Below are positions 1 through 8,548 of a stretch of 49,891 nt of DNA, piece after piece. The notes below the pieces were generated by a model that saw only the letters and a list, made by a program, of their open reading frames with translations, was not told the DNA's origin and made no database searches. The DNA is taken from assembly GCA_001817065.1 (NCBI GenBank), contig MHHQ01000007.1:1-49891 (forward strand), in the 5' to 3' direction. The stretch comes from Candidatus Andersenbacteria bacterium RIFCSPHIGHO2_02_FULL_46_16 (GTDB lineage Bacteria > Patescibacteriota > Andersenbacteria > UBA10190). Numbering within the stretch: position 1 is the first letter of the stretch; the number at the start of each line of letters is the position of its first letter. The translations under genes and the position numbers were made by a program.

Positions 1-383
1 TTGAATATGACACGACTGATGTCTTTCAAAAAGACCTCAAACGGCTCCTCAAGAAATTCCAAACACTTGAGGAGGATTTAGAAACTGCCAAACGCAACGC
101 GATAGAGCTTTACCATCTCAAAAACATAAACAATCGGAGCGTTTTCCCTATTCCTGATTTTTGTAACGAAGCGATATTGGTGTGCAAAATTAAGAAGTTC
201 GCCTGCAAATCTCTCAAGGGGGGAGGTGTGATGAGCGGTATCCGTGTAATTTACGCATATCACACCGCCGCTTCAAAAGTTGATTTTATTGAGCTATACT
301 TCAAAGGCGAAAAAGAAAATGAGGATCGCGAGCGAATCAAGGAGTATTTGAAAAACCAAAACCTCGCCCACCACCCAATTTGA
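1..383 (+). CDS. RelE/ParE-like toxin, 5' end outside window
   Basis: The frame is open from base 3 to the stop, about 126 codons, so the gene starts before the window. The ORF track only shows its last 68 codons from an internal TTG. The N-terminal part is a charged helix (FQKDLKRLLKKF), followed by a beta-rich core with GIRVIYAYH and IDFIELYFKG-like strands and a C-terminal helix ending IKEYLKNQ. This helix-then-sheet pattern is that of RelE/HigB-type ribosome-dependent mRNA interferases of type II toxin-antitoxin systems. No antitoxin gene follows; it would have to lie upstream. Assignment is from fold-like motifs only, without a search. Confidence 0.55.
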   Translation, partial: EYDTTDVFQKDLKRLLKKFQTLEEDLETAKRNAIELYHLKNINNRSVFPIPDFCNEAILVCKIKKFACKSLKGGGVMSGIRVIYAYHTAASKVDFIELYFKGEKENEDRERIKEYLKNQNLAHHPI

Positions 384-450
384 GGCCCCGCCGCCCGAAA
401 AATCCGCTGGTGGTTTCCAGCAGGCGGGCAAAAAGGAAGGGGGTTGGGGG

Positions 451-468
451 CAGGGCAATCGCATGAAA
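451..468. repeat. ISAs1 left terminal inverted repeat
   Basis: CAGGGCAATCGCATGAAA, an exact inverted copy of 1683-1700. Confidence 0.9.
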
Positions 469-469
469 C

Positions 470-1612
470 TTAAGGCCTAATTCCCACTACCGCCAACAAG
501 TAATCTTCATCCCAACCGGCCTGTAAGCGCCGGCTTTTTATGCTACCCTGGCCAGATTTTTCTTTACGCAATAGCGTCAATGCCAGTTTCCGTACCGCCG
601 CCAGATTTTCCTGGGCGTGGCCAATTCGTACTCGCGAATCATCTTCGCGGAAACTGACGTCCAGCGACCAGTGCAAATTGTTTTCAATCTGCCAGTGCTC
701 GCGTACCGCTTTCAGTATTTGCCGGGCGTTGCCAGCCAAACTGGAAATGTATCTGGTAGCGCTGGTTGTCCGACCGCGTTCGGTGCGCTGGCAGGTAACT
801 TGCGCGATTGACTTTAACCCCAGCCAGTCTTGCCGGCTGACACCAATGGTTTGTAGTAACCTCGGATCGCTTAAAGTAAAACATTGCCTGATCTCTGTCC
901 GCCCATGGTCTTTGTCGCTACTCTCACAATAATCGTTTTGGACGTTTTTCAAGTTCTGCCTATGGTCGTAGGTAAACAATCTTTTGAGGTCTTTTTGTAG
1001 CATCTGCTGATTACCCTTCACGGCTAAAACGTAGTCAGCGCCCTGTTCTAGAATGGTTTTGACAATTTTCTTCTGACAGCTCATGGCATCGGCTGTGACA
1101 ATACAGCCAGCCAAATCCAGTAGCTTAAGCAGTTTAGGCACAGCTGTGATTTCATTGGATTTACGACTGGTTGCCAGTTGTCCCAAGACCACGCCATTGG
1201 CCGTGGCAAAGGCGGTGACAATATGCAACGGGTCGCTTGCTTTACCGTGAGCGCGCCGGTTGGTTTTGCCATCCACGGCGACCACTTGCCCCTTGGTTTT
1301 TCTGTGGGCTGCCCGTACCCAGCTAAAGAAGCAGGTTTGAAAGGCGACGGGATCAAGCAACGCAAACACTCGGCCAAAAGTGTCGTGGGAAGGAATGCCA
1401 TGGGGCAATTCCATAAACTGCCTGAGCCACTTTTCTTTTTTCTGGCCGAACCCTACCACCGTTGGCCAGTCATCAGCGCCGCAGATAACGGCGAGGATAG
1501 TAATGACGATAATATCTATCAGTTTGTGCTTCTTCGTATTGTGATTCTCTCGCCGGGGATCCGGCAGTATTAAAAAATGCTCCAGGATGGAGCTGCTTTT
1601 GGTTTGTTTCAT
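470..1612 (-). CDS. ISAs1 family transposase (DDE)
   Basis: A 380-residue protein of normal length for ISAs1/H-repeat transposases. It has the N-terminal DPRRENHNTKKHKL region, the first catalytic Asp in VVAVDGKTNR (about residue 115), a second in TADAMSCQK (about 175) and a catalytic Glu in HWQIENNLHWSLDVSF (about 310). It catalyses cut-and-paste or replicative movement of its own IS using the 18-bp ends. The stop codon lies almost against the left inverted repeat, as usual for these compact elements. The frame is intact, so the element may be active. Confidence 0.95.
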   Translation of the reverse strand: MKQTKSSSILEHFLILPDPRRENHNTKKHKLIDIIVITILAVICGADDWPTVVGFGQKKEKWLRQFMELPHGIPSHDTFGRVFALLDPVAFQTCFFSWVRAAHRKTKGQVVAVDGKTNRRAHGKASDPLHIVTAFATANGVVLGQLATSRKSNEITAVPKLLKLLDLAGCIVTADAMSCQKKIVKTILEQGADYVLAVKGNQQMLQKDLKRLFTYDHRQNLKNVQNDYCESSDKDHGRTEIRQCFTLSDPRLLQTIGVSRQDWLGLKSIAQVTCQRTERGRTTSATRYISSLAGNARQILKAVREHWQIENNLHWSLDVSFREDDSRVRIGHAQENLAAVRKLALTLLRKEKSGQGSIKSRRLQAGWDEDYLLAVVGIRP

Positions 1613-1682
1613 GATGTTGGTGTTTAGAAATTAACACCAACATATTACCTGATTGTAAGCTAGAGCGCTTGTGGGCTCATTC

Positions 1683-1700
1683 TTTCATGCGATTGCCCTG
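1683..1700. repeat. ISAs1 right terminal inverted repeat
   Basis: TTTCATGCGATTGCCCTG, exact reverse complement of 451-468. The last G at 1700 marks the junction with the interrupted transposase gene. Confidence 0.9.
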
Positions 1701-1848
1701 GGCCAACACCTAGGTAAGCCGCCGCTTCCTTGGCTTTGATTTCTTTGTGTTGGTATTTGTGAACAATATCCACTACCTGTTCGGTAGTGCGACGTTTGTG
1801 CAGCTGCTCGGCCATAGTGTTTGAACGTTTAGTAAGTAAAACGTTCAA
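1701..1848 (-). pseudogene. N-terminal stump of a second IS transposase, cut by the ISAs1 element
   Basis: The reading frame 1660-1848 runs into the ISAs1 end. Only the part right of 1700 is original, giving about 49 residues from the first ATG, or about 38 from the likelier ATG at 1815 (MAEQLHKRRTTEQVVDIV). The sequence continues as a helix-turn-helix (KAKEAAAYLGVG) and then changes into the IS terminus (QSHERMSPQAL is read from IS sequence). Such a charged start followed by an HTH is typical of IS481/ISNCY-like integrase-core transposases. The remaining gene is absent from the other side of the ISAs1, so it was deleted rather than only interrupted. Confidence 0.6.
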
Positions 1849-1877
1849 GCGTAGCTGACTTTAGGCACTTTTATGAG

Positions 1878-1964
1878 TGTTCACTTTTAAAATGAAAACG
1901 TGCTCAAAAGTGTTCACTTTTAACTTTCAAATGACAATGTTAACTTTTTTGCTGCAAAAAAGTT
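1878..1964. repeat. Direct repeats TGTTMACTTTTWW and a 23-bp palindrome
   Basis: TGTTCACTTTTAA occurs at 1878-1890 and 1911-1923, and the related TGTTAACTTTTTT at 1938-1950. The last one runs into a perfect palindrome at 1942-1964 (arms of 11 bases, AACTTTTTTGC, around one T). It lies upstream of the truncated transposase. It probably represents the transposase-binding end of that degraded IS; a regulatory operator is the alternative. The rest of 1849-2008 shows nothing else clear. Confidence 0.5.
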
Positions 1965-2008
1965 GGAATGATTGTATACTTTATGTTTGAATTTGTTTAT
2001 ACCTTTTT

Positions 2009-4408
2009 ATGAACGGGAAAAGTAGCACGAGGGCGGTAGACTTGCAGGGTAAAAGAATTCTTCTAGTTAACACTGGATCAATAAAGAAACGTTTTATTTT
2101 GCAGAAGCTGAAGAAGTTAGGTCTTATTTTGGTAGTGCTGAATAAAGAAAAAAATTGGGCGCAGAGCTATGTTGACGATTGGATTTTAGCTGATACGGGG
2201 AACTTCAAAGAATGTATACAAGCGGTTCGAGAATATTTGAAAAATAATCCAGCCAGTATAATAAATGGAGCGATGACATTTTGGGAAGACGCTGTTTTAC
2301 TGACAGCAAAAATTACAGATACTTTTAATTGGGTAGGCATTCCTTATCGGGTAGCGCAGAAAGCGCGAAATAAGTTTGTATTTCGGGAGTTTTGTGAACA
2401 GGGCGGCATACGTGCACCGCAACACGCTTTATTGAAATCGAATGAAGATTGCAAACGGGTGGCACAGAATTTCAAGTTTCCACTGGTAGTAAAGCCAGTA
2501 TATGGCGCTTCAAGTGCGTATGTTGTCAAAGTAGATGACGCAGATGATCTTTATAATACCTTTGAGTACATTCGCAAGAATATGTCTACGGAAATTGAAT
2601 CGGCGCTGGCCAATGGGCGGGATATACTAGCGGAGGAATATATTGATGGCAACGAAGTAGACGTCGATATCTTGTTGCAGAATGGAAAGGTGAAATTTTA
2701 CTCTATTACCGATAATTTCCAAACTCGAGAGCCTTTTTTTGTGGAAACGGGAGACGCAATCCCCTCGAGTCTGCCGGCTTGGGAGCAACATAAACTAGTG
2801 GAGTTAGCGGAGGAGGTTTTAGAAAAGCTCGCGATCCAAAATGGGTGTATTCATTTTGAAGCGAAGGCCGCGAAGGACGGGCCGGTACCGATCGAAGTGA
2901 ACTTACGTATGGGCGGAGATTATGTATACTCGTTTATCAAGGGTGTTTGGGGTGTGGATTTAATTGAGAACGCAATTAAAATTGCCTGTGGAATATACAT
3001 CAGCCATATACCTAAACCGGAGCGACCTTTGAAGTTTTTGGCCGGTAAATATTTTTTACCAGATAACTCGGGGATACTGGCTAAACTTGATATAGATGAA
3101 AAAATGAAAAATGACTACCATCTGGAAGAAGTGAGCCTCAATAAGAAAATTGGAGATCCGATTCTAGTACCACCTGAAGGATACGAGTTTTTAGGATGGC
3201 TGACTGTAGCCGGGGAGAATGCGATTGATACACAGGACAATATAAGAGACCTTAGTAAAAGCGTGACTTTTGAAGTGGCGCGGTTCGATCGTGATTCTTT
3301 TATTGGCAAGACTTCGCGCAAGAATAGATTTTCAGCAGCAAGGTTGAATAAAGATAGTCTGCTGCGGGCGTTTAAAAAAGAAAATATCAAGCGGATATCG
3401 ATAACTGACCTGCGCAGTCTGAACATAGGTATTGCTTATAATACCTATGCGGAAGGCGAGAATCAGCTGGCAGAAACACAATCGGAAACAGCTAGGATGA
3501 TGGAGCAGACACTGAAAGACCTTGGTTATAAGACAAGTATTTTTGACTACAATGTGCTGGCGGATGTATTCGAATCGCTGCGTATCAGTGATGTCAACCT
3601 TGTCATAAATGCCAAAGCGCGGGTGCTGGATTCAGAGTACGGGGAGGTGCATGCAGCAGCATTGTTGGATATGTTAGATATTCCCTATACAGGGCCGAAT
3701 CCGACAACTCTCGGGGTGTGTCGTGACCTAACACGGATAAAAAAACTTCTACAGTTTCATAACATCCCTACGCCTAAATGGGATTATGTTTATGAGCTGG
3801 AAGATGAGATTCGTGAAGACTTAAGATTTCCACTAATTGTTAAACCGATGTATGAGGGGGGGCCGATTAAGATAGGGCAGCAATCAGTCGTAACAGATAA
3901 GCAGATGCTGCAGGATGCCTTGAATGTCTACATTAAACAGTTGAATATACCTGCCATTATTGAAGAATTTATTGATGGTGATGAATACGAAGTGGTGATA
4001 TTGGGTAACGAAAATAATGTCCGGGCATTGCCGTTATCACGGGTGATTTTTCAAAATCAACCGGCGGGCGTCTGGCCCATGCGCGTACAGCGAAGTATGG
4101 GAATGGAGGGAGAGACGAAGGATATCGTGGTGCAGCACCCGCCTAAAAATATTCCTAAAAAACTTGAATCGCTAATCACCGAAATGGCGCTTGATACTTA
4201 TAATATTTTAGAGGGGGCGGATTTAGGCCAAGTAATAATTCGGGTAGATAAAGACCTTAATCCTCATATTATTAGCTTTGATCCATTGCCCTCTTTGCAT
4301 CCGCAAGGAGGTGTGGCTAGTGCAGCGGCAGTAATTGGCATTAGTTATAGCGAACTATTAGAAGAAATTGTGCGCATTGCGATTACGAGGTACAAAAACG
4401 AGGAATGA
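2009..4408 (+). CDS. Two-module ATP-grasp ligase (amino-acid ligase-like N half, D-Ala-D-Ala ligase-like C half)
   Basis: A 799-residue protein with two consecutive ATP-grasp units. Residues about 1-430 resemble carnosine-synthase/L-amino-acid-ligase ATP-grasp enzymes, with PLVVKPVYGAS (ATP-binding Lys), ILAEEYIDGNEVDVD and the metal-binding IEVNLRMGGD. Residues about 470-799 follow the Ddl plan: AYTGPNP-like substrate loop, PLIVKPMYEGG, IIEEFIDGDEYEV. The final EVNxxPG of Ddl is replaced by SFDPLPSL, so one metal-ligand Glu appears lost. ATP-grasp ligases join a carboxylate to an amine through an acyl phosphate, so the protein could form two peptide bonds or hold one active and one altered site. 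First gene of an overlapping operon; its TGA overlaps the next ATG. No clear Shine-Dalgarno. Substrates unknown. Confidence 0.8.
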   Translation: MNGKSSTRAVDLQGKRILLVNTGSIKKRFILQKLKKLGLILVVLNKEKNWAQSYVDDWILADTGNFKECIQAVREYLKNNPASIINGAMTFWEDAVLLTAKITDTFNWVGIPYRVAQKARNKFVFREFCEQGGIRAPQHALLKSNEDCKRVAQNFKFPLVVKPVYGASSAYVVKVDDADDLYNTFEYIRKNMSTEIESALANGRDILAEEYIDGNEVDVDILLQNGKVKFYSITDNFQTREPFFVETGDAIPSSLPAWEQHKLVELAEEVLEKLAIQNGCIHFEAKAAKDGPVPIEVNLRMGGDYVYSFIKGVWGVDLIENAIKIACGIYISHIPKPERPLKFLAGKYFLPDNSGILAKLDIDEKMKNDYHLEEVSLNKKIGDPILVPPEGYEFLGWLTVAGENAIDTQDNIRDLSKSVTFEVARFDRDSFIGKTSRKNRFSAARLNKDSLLRAFKKENIKRISITDLRSLNIGIAYNTYAEGENQLAETQSETARMMEQTLKDLGYKTSIFDYNVLADVFESLRISDVNLVINAKARVLDSEYGEVHAAALLDMLDIPYTGPNPTTLGVCRDLTRIKKLLQFHNIPTPKWDYVYELEDEIREDLRFPLIVKPMYEGGPIKIGQQSVVTDKQMLQDALNVYIKQLNIPAIIEEFIDGDEYEVVILGNENNVRALPLSRVIFQNQPAGVWPMRVQRSMGMEGETKDIVVQHPPKNIPKKLESLITEMALDTYNILEGADLGQVIIRVDKDLNPHIISFDPLPSLHPQGGVASAAAVIGISYSELLEEIVRIAITRYKNEE

Positions 4409-5475
4409 TTATGAAAGAGATAAGGGTAGAAAAGAACGAGCTTCAATTTCGGGAGCCATTCGCGATTGCGTACGAAACAGTAGAATCAGCACCGATCCTC
4501 TTGTTGATATTGAAGGACGAGGAGGGGAATGTTGGGCTGGGCAGCACGGCACCAGACGAGACGGTGACTGGGGAAAATATCGACGAAATAAAAAAATTAT
4601 TAGAGCAACGCGTGGGTTTGGATTTTTTTTCTCATCCTATAAAAGACAGGTCTTGGTATGAAAATAAAATACGACAAGATCTAGCTGGCTACCCATCAGC
4701 GCAAGCAGCTGTTGAAACAGCGTTACTACATCTGATAGCACTACAAGAAGGAGTAAATCCGCAAGACTTTTTTGGAACTTGCCGGCAATCCTGCAATTTG
4801 GTAGTGACAGTGGGTATCAAGCCGTTACCGGAGACCCTGACTGAAGTTAAAAAACGAGTGAACGATGGATTCAAATTAATCAAGCTGAAAGTTGGTTTAG
4901 ACGTGGATGGTGATATTGAAAAAATACAGGCGGTACGTGCGGCCTTACCAACAAAAATCAAATTAGTGATTGATGCTAACCAAGGCTATTCATATAAGGA
5001 AGCAAGGCGTGTGCTCAATGCGGTAGGTAACCTGGATATTGCCGGCGTCGAGCAGCCTGTGCCAGCGGACCAGAGGGAGGAGTTTAGAAAGTTGCGGGAA
5101 TTGGAAATTTTGCCGTTGATCGCTGATGAGCTAGCAACTAAAGCGAAGGAAGCAAAGATGCTACTGGCACAAGGTTATGCTGATGGTATTAATGTGAAAA
5201 TGATGAAGTTTGGGGGTCCGAGCTCCTGTCAGGAAATTATTGAATATGCCTTGGAACGATCGAAGTTGGTCATGTTGGGATGCATGTATGAGTCGAATGT
5301 TTCGATCACGGCGGCGGCCTATCTGGCGCTGGCATACCCAATTAATTTTGTTGATCTGGATAGCGGGCATTTTGATTTTGATGACGATGCAACGCTGGGG
5401 GGAGCTAAGGTGAAAAATGGTATTCTACGATTGAAAGGGATACCTCGGTTGAAGATGAGTAAGGAAAAACTATGA
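4405..5475 (+). CDS. Dipeptide epimerase (L-Ala-D/L-Glu epimerase-like), enolase superfamily
   Basis: A 356-residue muconate-lactonizing-type enolase superfamily member. Visible catalytic set: KLK at 160-162 (acid/base Lys), metal ligands D190 (IDANQG), E216 (GVEQP), D241 (IADELA), and the second base Lys in KMMKFGG (265-268). VDLDSG at 316-321 supplies the DxD motif that in L-Ala-D/L-Glu epimerases holds the amino group of the dipeptide, which supports a dipeptide substrate. The family inverts the alpha carbon of the second residue in L-Ala-Glu and similar dipeptides. ATGA overlaps join it to the ligase before and the methyltransferase after, so it likely acts on a dipeptide made by the ligase. 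A murein-recycling role is the main alternative. Confidence 0.85.
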   Translation: MIMKEIRVEKNELQFREPFAIAYETVESAPILLLILKDEEGNVGLGSTAPDETVTGENIDEIKKLLEQRVGLDFFSHPIKDRSWYENKIRQDLAGYPSAQAAVETALLHLIALQEGVNPQDFFGTCRQSCNLVVTVGIKPLPETLTEVKKRVNDGFKLIKLKVGLDVDGDIEKIQAVRAALPTKIKLVIDANQGYSYKEARRVLNAVGNLDIAGVEQPVPADQREEFRKLRELEILPLIADELATKAKEAKMLLAQGYADGINVKMMKFGGPSSCQEIIEYALERSKLVMLGCMYESNVSITAAAYLALAYPINFVDLDSGHFDFDDDATLGGAKVKNGILRLKGIPRLKMSKEKL

Positions 5476-6101
5476 GACAGCAAGCGAAGGTAGTCATTGG
5501 GCCGGGAATGTTTGATAAAACCTATTTCCAAGCGGGGAATTATAATGATTATAAGGAGATTGCCTTGGTGTGGACGGGACGGGTGGCGCGCCGGATAAAA
5601 AGAACGTCAGGGAAGAAACACCCCCAAGTTTTAGATGTGGGGTGCGCGCATGGTTATTTGATGGTGGCGTTGCAAGGGGAGGGTTGCCAGGTTAAGGGGT
5701 TGGAATACTCACGCTATGTAATGAAGAAAGCCGAAAGAGCGGTGCGTAAGACGATCGAGGAGGGTAGTGTATTGGATGACAAATTTCCTCCTAATGAGTT
5801 TGATGTGGTGGTATGTTTGAATGTTTTGGAATATATACCGGAAGGTCAGGTTGAGAAAGCATTAAGAAATCTGGTGAGATGGACCGGCGATCTCATATTT
5901 TTTACCACGTGTTTTAAGCATTCCCGATATGCGTCCCAAAAACACAGCCCGGACAATCTGCGTATAACCATAAAAACAGAGAAGGAGTGGATAGACCTTT
6001 TTCAAAGAGTGGGGGCTGCTTATAAAGAAATGTTTTATGACGGTGGTGGAGGAGACGTATTAGTGTTTAGAAAGAAATATGACCAAGCCCATACACGTTG
6101 A
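5472..6101 (+). CDS. Class I SAM-dependent methyltransferase
   Basis: A 209-residue Rossmann-fold methyltransferase. Motif I is VLDVGCAHGYL (about 52-62), motif II acidic region is KGLEYS, and a post-motif segment FDVVVCLNVLEYIP matches the motif IV zone. There is no transmembrane segment. The start at 5472 overlaps the epimerase stop (ATGA); an internal ATG at 5508 (MFDKTYFQ) is an alternative. The substrate cannot be read from sequence. The operon context suggests N- or O-methylation of the peptide product or an intermediate. Its stop lies 23 bases inside the next gene. Confidence 0.8.
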   Translation: MRQQAKVVIGPGMFDKTYFQAGNYNDYKEIALVWTGRVARRIKRTSGKKHPQVLDVGCAHGYLMVALQGEGCQVKGLEYSRYVMKKAERAVRKTIEEGSVLDDKFPPNEFDVVVCLNVLEYIPEGQVEKALRNLVRWTGDLIFFTTCFKHSRYASQKHSPDNLRITIKTEKEWIDLFQRVGAAYKEMFYDGGGGDVLVFRKKYDQAHTR

Positions 6102-7464
6102 AGCAACCATAGAAGAAAGAGGCATTAATATTATTGTAAATGGTTGTGTTTTACCGATTGTATACCCCAGTCGGGTATGGCAAGCCTATCCGCAACAATT
6201 AAAGGAAGTGTTAAGGGACAATATTGCTCTAAGCAGTACGTATTTTGTGCCGCAAATTTTGGGCAAGAACTATATTGCATATAATACTTCGCGTCCAATC
6301 AGCGAGGCTTTCCTGTTCAAAAACGGCATTTATGACATGCCAAATTCGGCGTTGACTGATGGAGTATCGTCGCTGTCTTATATAAAAAAATTTATAAATA
6401 CGGTGGCGACCTTTCAGAATAATGACATTCACATACCAGCGATTGATACTCACCGTCACTACCCCAAAGAAGAAAGTATGGTCATCCCTTTCACCTTTGG
6501 GAAAGACAGCCTGTTGACTGTGGCGCTGGCGCAAGATATTGGCATCAGACCGCATTTAGTATATTTCATTGAACCGGCGCATTTATATGAGTACCAACAT
6601 AAAAAACGGCTCAAGAAATCATTCAGCAATAAGACAGGCTTAGTGGTGGAAGAGGTAAAGTATGAACCGGGGAAGATGAGGTATGGTGGTTTATGGAATA
6701 AGGAGACTGAACTCGGATGGGGGCTTCAAACAACAGAATATGCATTAATGACACTACCATTTCTATATTTTTATGATGCAGCCTATATCGGCATAGGAAA
6801 CGAGTATTCCTGTGGCGAAGCGGGCTTAAATGCGGAGGGCGTGCTGACACATTGGACAGGATACGATCAGCATCCGGACTGGACATCACAACAAAGTTTG
6901 CTTGTGTCGCTGGTGGGAGGGGCGTCAAGAAGAGTGGTGAGTTTAGTTGAGCCGCTGCATGAAATTGCGGAAGTAGCTATTTTGCATCGAAGATATCCGA
7001 AATTTGGACAGTTTCAGACGTCTTGCTTGGCAATTGGACAAGGGGCAGAGGAAAATCGTTGGTGTCAGCGGTGCGAGAAGTGTGGTGTTATGTATACATT
7101 TTTAAAAGCGTTAGGTGTGGATGTTAAGCAAACTGGCTTTACGGAAGACTTATTAGATAAAAATCATATCAAGCTTTTCAATAACCTCTTTAATTCAAAG
7201 GAACCATCTCTTTTCTATGCGGTGGAGGAAGAAATTTACCTGGCAATGTACATGGCTCGTAGAAGAGGTTGTGATGGAGAAGTACTGCGTGTTTTTGCAG
7301 AGAAAATATTGCCAAAATTTAAACAGTCAGTCGAGAAGTACAGTCAGGAATTTTTTTCTGCACATACTACTAATAATCTTCCGAACGACATTAGTAAACA
7401 AGTTTTGCAGATTTATAATGAGGAATTGGATAAAATACGTTTAGAAATTAAGGAATTCACGTGA
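6079..7464 (+). CDS. PP-loop ATPase-like protein resembling MurL glutamate epimerase
   Basis: A 461-residue protein with a PP-loop variant PFTFGKDSLLT (about 137-147), i.e. the adenylation-type pyrophosphate loop with SGG changed to TFG. It also has a VVSLVEPLHEIAEVA segment and a cysteine cluster CQRCEKC near residue 340. This layout agrees with my recollection of the MurL family, which adenylates and epimerises the terminal L-Glu of UDP-MurNAc-L-Ala-L-Glu using ATP. I cannot confirm this without a search. Other PP-loop enzymes (amidotransferase or thiolation type) share the first motif. It follows the methyltransferase with a 23-base overlap and shares GTGA with the next gene, placing it in the same pathway as the ligase and dipeptide epimerase. 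Confidence 0.6.
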   Translation: MTKPIHVEATIEERGINIIVNGCVLPIVYPSRVWQAYPQQLKEVLRDNIALSSTYFVPQILGKNYIAYNTSRPISEAFLFKNGIYDMPNSALTDGVSSLSYIKKFINTVATFQNNDIHIPAIDTHRHYPKEESMVIPFTFGKDSLLTVALAQDIGIRPHLVYFIEPAHLYEYQHKKRLKKSFSNKTGLVVEEVKYEPGKMRYGGLWNKETELGWGLQTTEYALMTLPFLYFYDAAYIGIGNEYSCGEAGLNAEGVLTHWTGYDQHPDWTSQQSLLVSLVGGASRRVVSLVEPLHEIAEVAILHRRYPKFGQFQTSCLAIGQGAEENRWCQRCEKCGVMYTFLKALGVDVKQTGFTEDLLDKNHIKLFNNLFNSKEPSLFYAVEEEIYLAMYMARRRGCDGEVLRVFAEKILPKFKQSVEKYSQEFFSAHTTNNLPNDISKQVLQIYNEELDKIRLEIKEFT

Positions 7465-8543
7465 TCGTGAACGGTCTGATTACCCATAATGAGATGGTGT
7501 CCCTGCTACCCTTACGGTGGAAAAATTATAATTGGCTGGGATCGCAAGAAGACCAGTTTTTCTTATCCTTTGCTGACGCCTGGCGAGGAATTATCAAACG
7601 AGTGGATATTAAGGTGCGAAAAATACTCGTACCGGATTTTTATTGTCCAGAGACGTTGGCGATGTATAAAAACTATGGCACGCTACTGTTTTATAAGACG
7701 AATCAAGATTTGACGATTGATATTCCCTCTTATTTAATGGCTGTAAAGTCGTATCGACCTGATGTAATTATTAACTATGGTTATATTTCCTCACCGTTAC
7801 AAGATAAAAATGTAAGGTTGCTTCTGGGAAAGTTGCCCGAAACCATTGTTATTGAAGATTGTGCCCATCGGATAGTATTGAAAGATGACTTGGTTTTTGT
7901 TCATAGTAATCATTTTTATATTGACAGTATAAGAAAACAAACGGGTATACTTGGTAGTCATTTGGTGGACCAGTCGCAATTATTGAAGAAGGAACATTTT
8001 TCCAGAATGAATAGTTATAAGATCAAGAGTACCTGGCTTAAATTTTTACAGGAGGCAATCAATTTGAGTACGTATCTTGTGCAATCGCGAAAATTGTATG
8101 GAAAAAGTGAAATTTACTTTGAAAAACTTGATAATCTAATAGGCACTTACGAAGAGCCGACTTTGGGTAGTGTTTTATCTGGCAATATATGGAATCATCT
8201 TGATTTAACAAAACTGATGGCACACAAGCAAAAACTAGCGAGTGTGTATCTAAAGAGATTAACAGGAATCAAGCAGGAGAACTTTTATGTACCACCCTTA
8301 GCTGAACGTAACTTATCTTACTTCCCGTGTCTGGTTTACGGAGCGAATAACGAACGATTAGTGGAATATTTAGCGACTAGGAATATTTGGATTGGATCGT
8401 TGTGGGATTTGCCCTCCAGACAGATAGCAGGTCTTAATAATGATTTGTATAGATCTGTTTTAGTTTTACCTCTGACATGGAAAACTACCGTAAATGATGT
8501 CATGCTCGTGTGCCAGGAGATAGATTACTTCTTCGGTATGTGA
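7461..8543 (+). CDS. DegT/DnrJ-like PLP-dependent enzyme, divergent
   Basis: A 360-residue protein with a fold-type I PLP enzyme outline. KILVPDFYCPETL resembles the substrate loop near the N-terminus, IEDCAH (D133) is the Asp that contacts the PLP ring nitrogen, and DSIRKQTGILGS (K159) matches the SxRK version of the Schiff-base Lys in DegT-like proteins. Family members transaminate keto-sugars or act on amino acids. GTG start overlapping the previous stop (GTGA). It is the last intact gene of the operon. It may supply or modify an amino group of the product. The call rests on motif spacing; overall similarity to typical sugar aminotransferases is low. Confidence 0.55.
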   Translation: MIVNGLITHNEMVSLLPLRWKNYNWLGSQEDQFFLSFADAWRGIIKRVDIKVRKILVPDFYCPETLAMYKNYGTLLFYKTNQDLTIDIPSYLMAVKSYRPDVIINYGYISSPLQDKNVRLLLGKLPETIVIEDCAHRIVLKDDLVFVHSNHFYIDSIRKQTGILGSHLVDQSQLLKKEHFSRMNSYKIKSTWLKFLQEAINLSTYLVQSRKLYGKSEIYFEKLDNLIGTYEEPTLGSVLSGNIWNHLDLTKLMAHKQKLASVYLKRLTGIKQENFYVPPLAERNLSYFPCLVYGANNERLVEYLATRNIWIGSLWDLPSRQIAGLNNDLYRSVLVLPLTWKTTVNDVMLVCQEIDYFFGM

Positions 8544-8548
8544 ATTTG

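Larger units (their letters stand above)
451..1700 (-). mobile_element. Complete ISAs1-family insertion sequence
   Basis: A 1250-bp element bounded by an 18-bp perfect inverted repeat, CAGGGCAATCGCATGAAA at 451-468 and its complement at 1683-1700. It encloses one intact ISAs1-type transposase gene on the minus strand. The CAGGGC tip agrees with what is known of the family. The flanking bases (GGGTTGGGGG on the left, GGCCAACACC on the right) do not match, so no target duplication is visible. The right flank is inside another transposase gene, while the left flank is not its continuation. Confidence 0.9.

Noticed and set aside
1178-1573. 131-residue + strand ORF within the IS
   Set aside because: Antisense shadow of the ISAs1 transposase.
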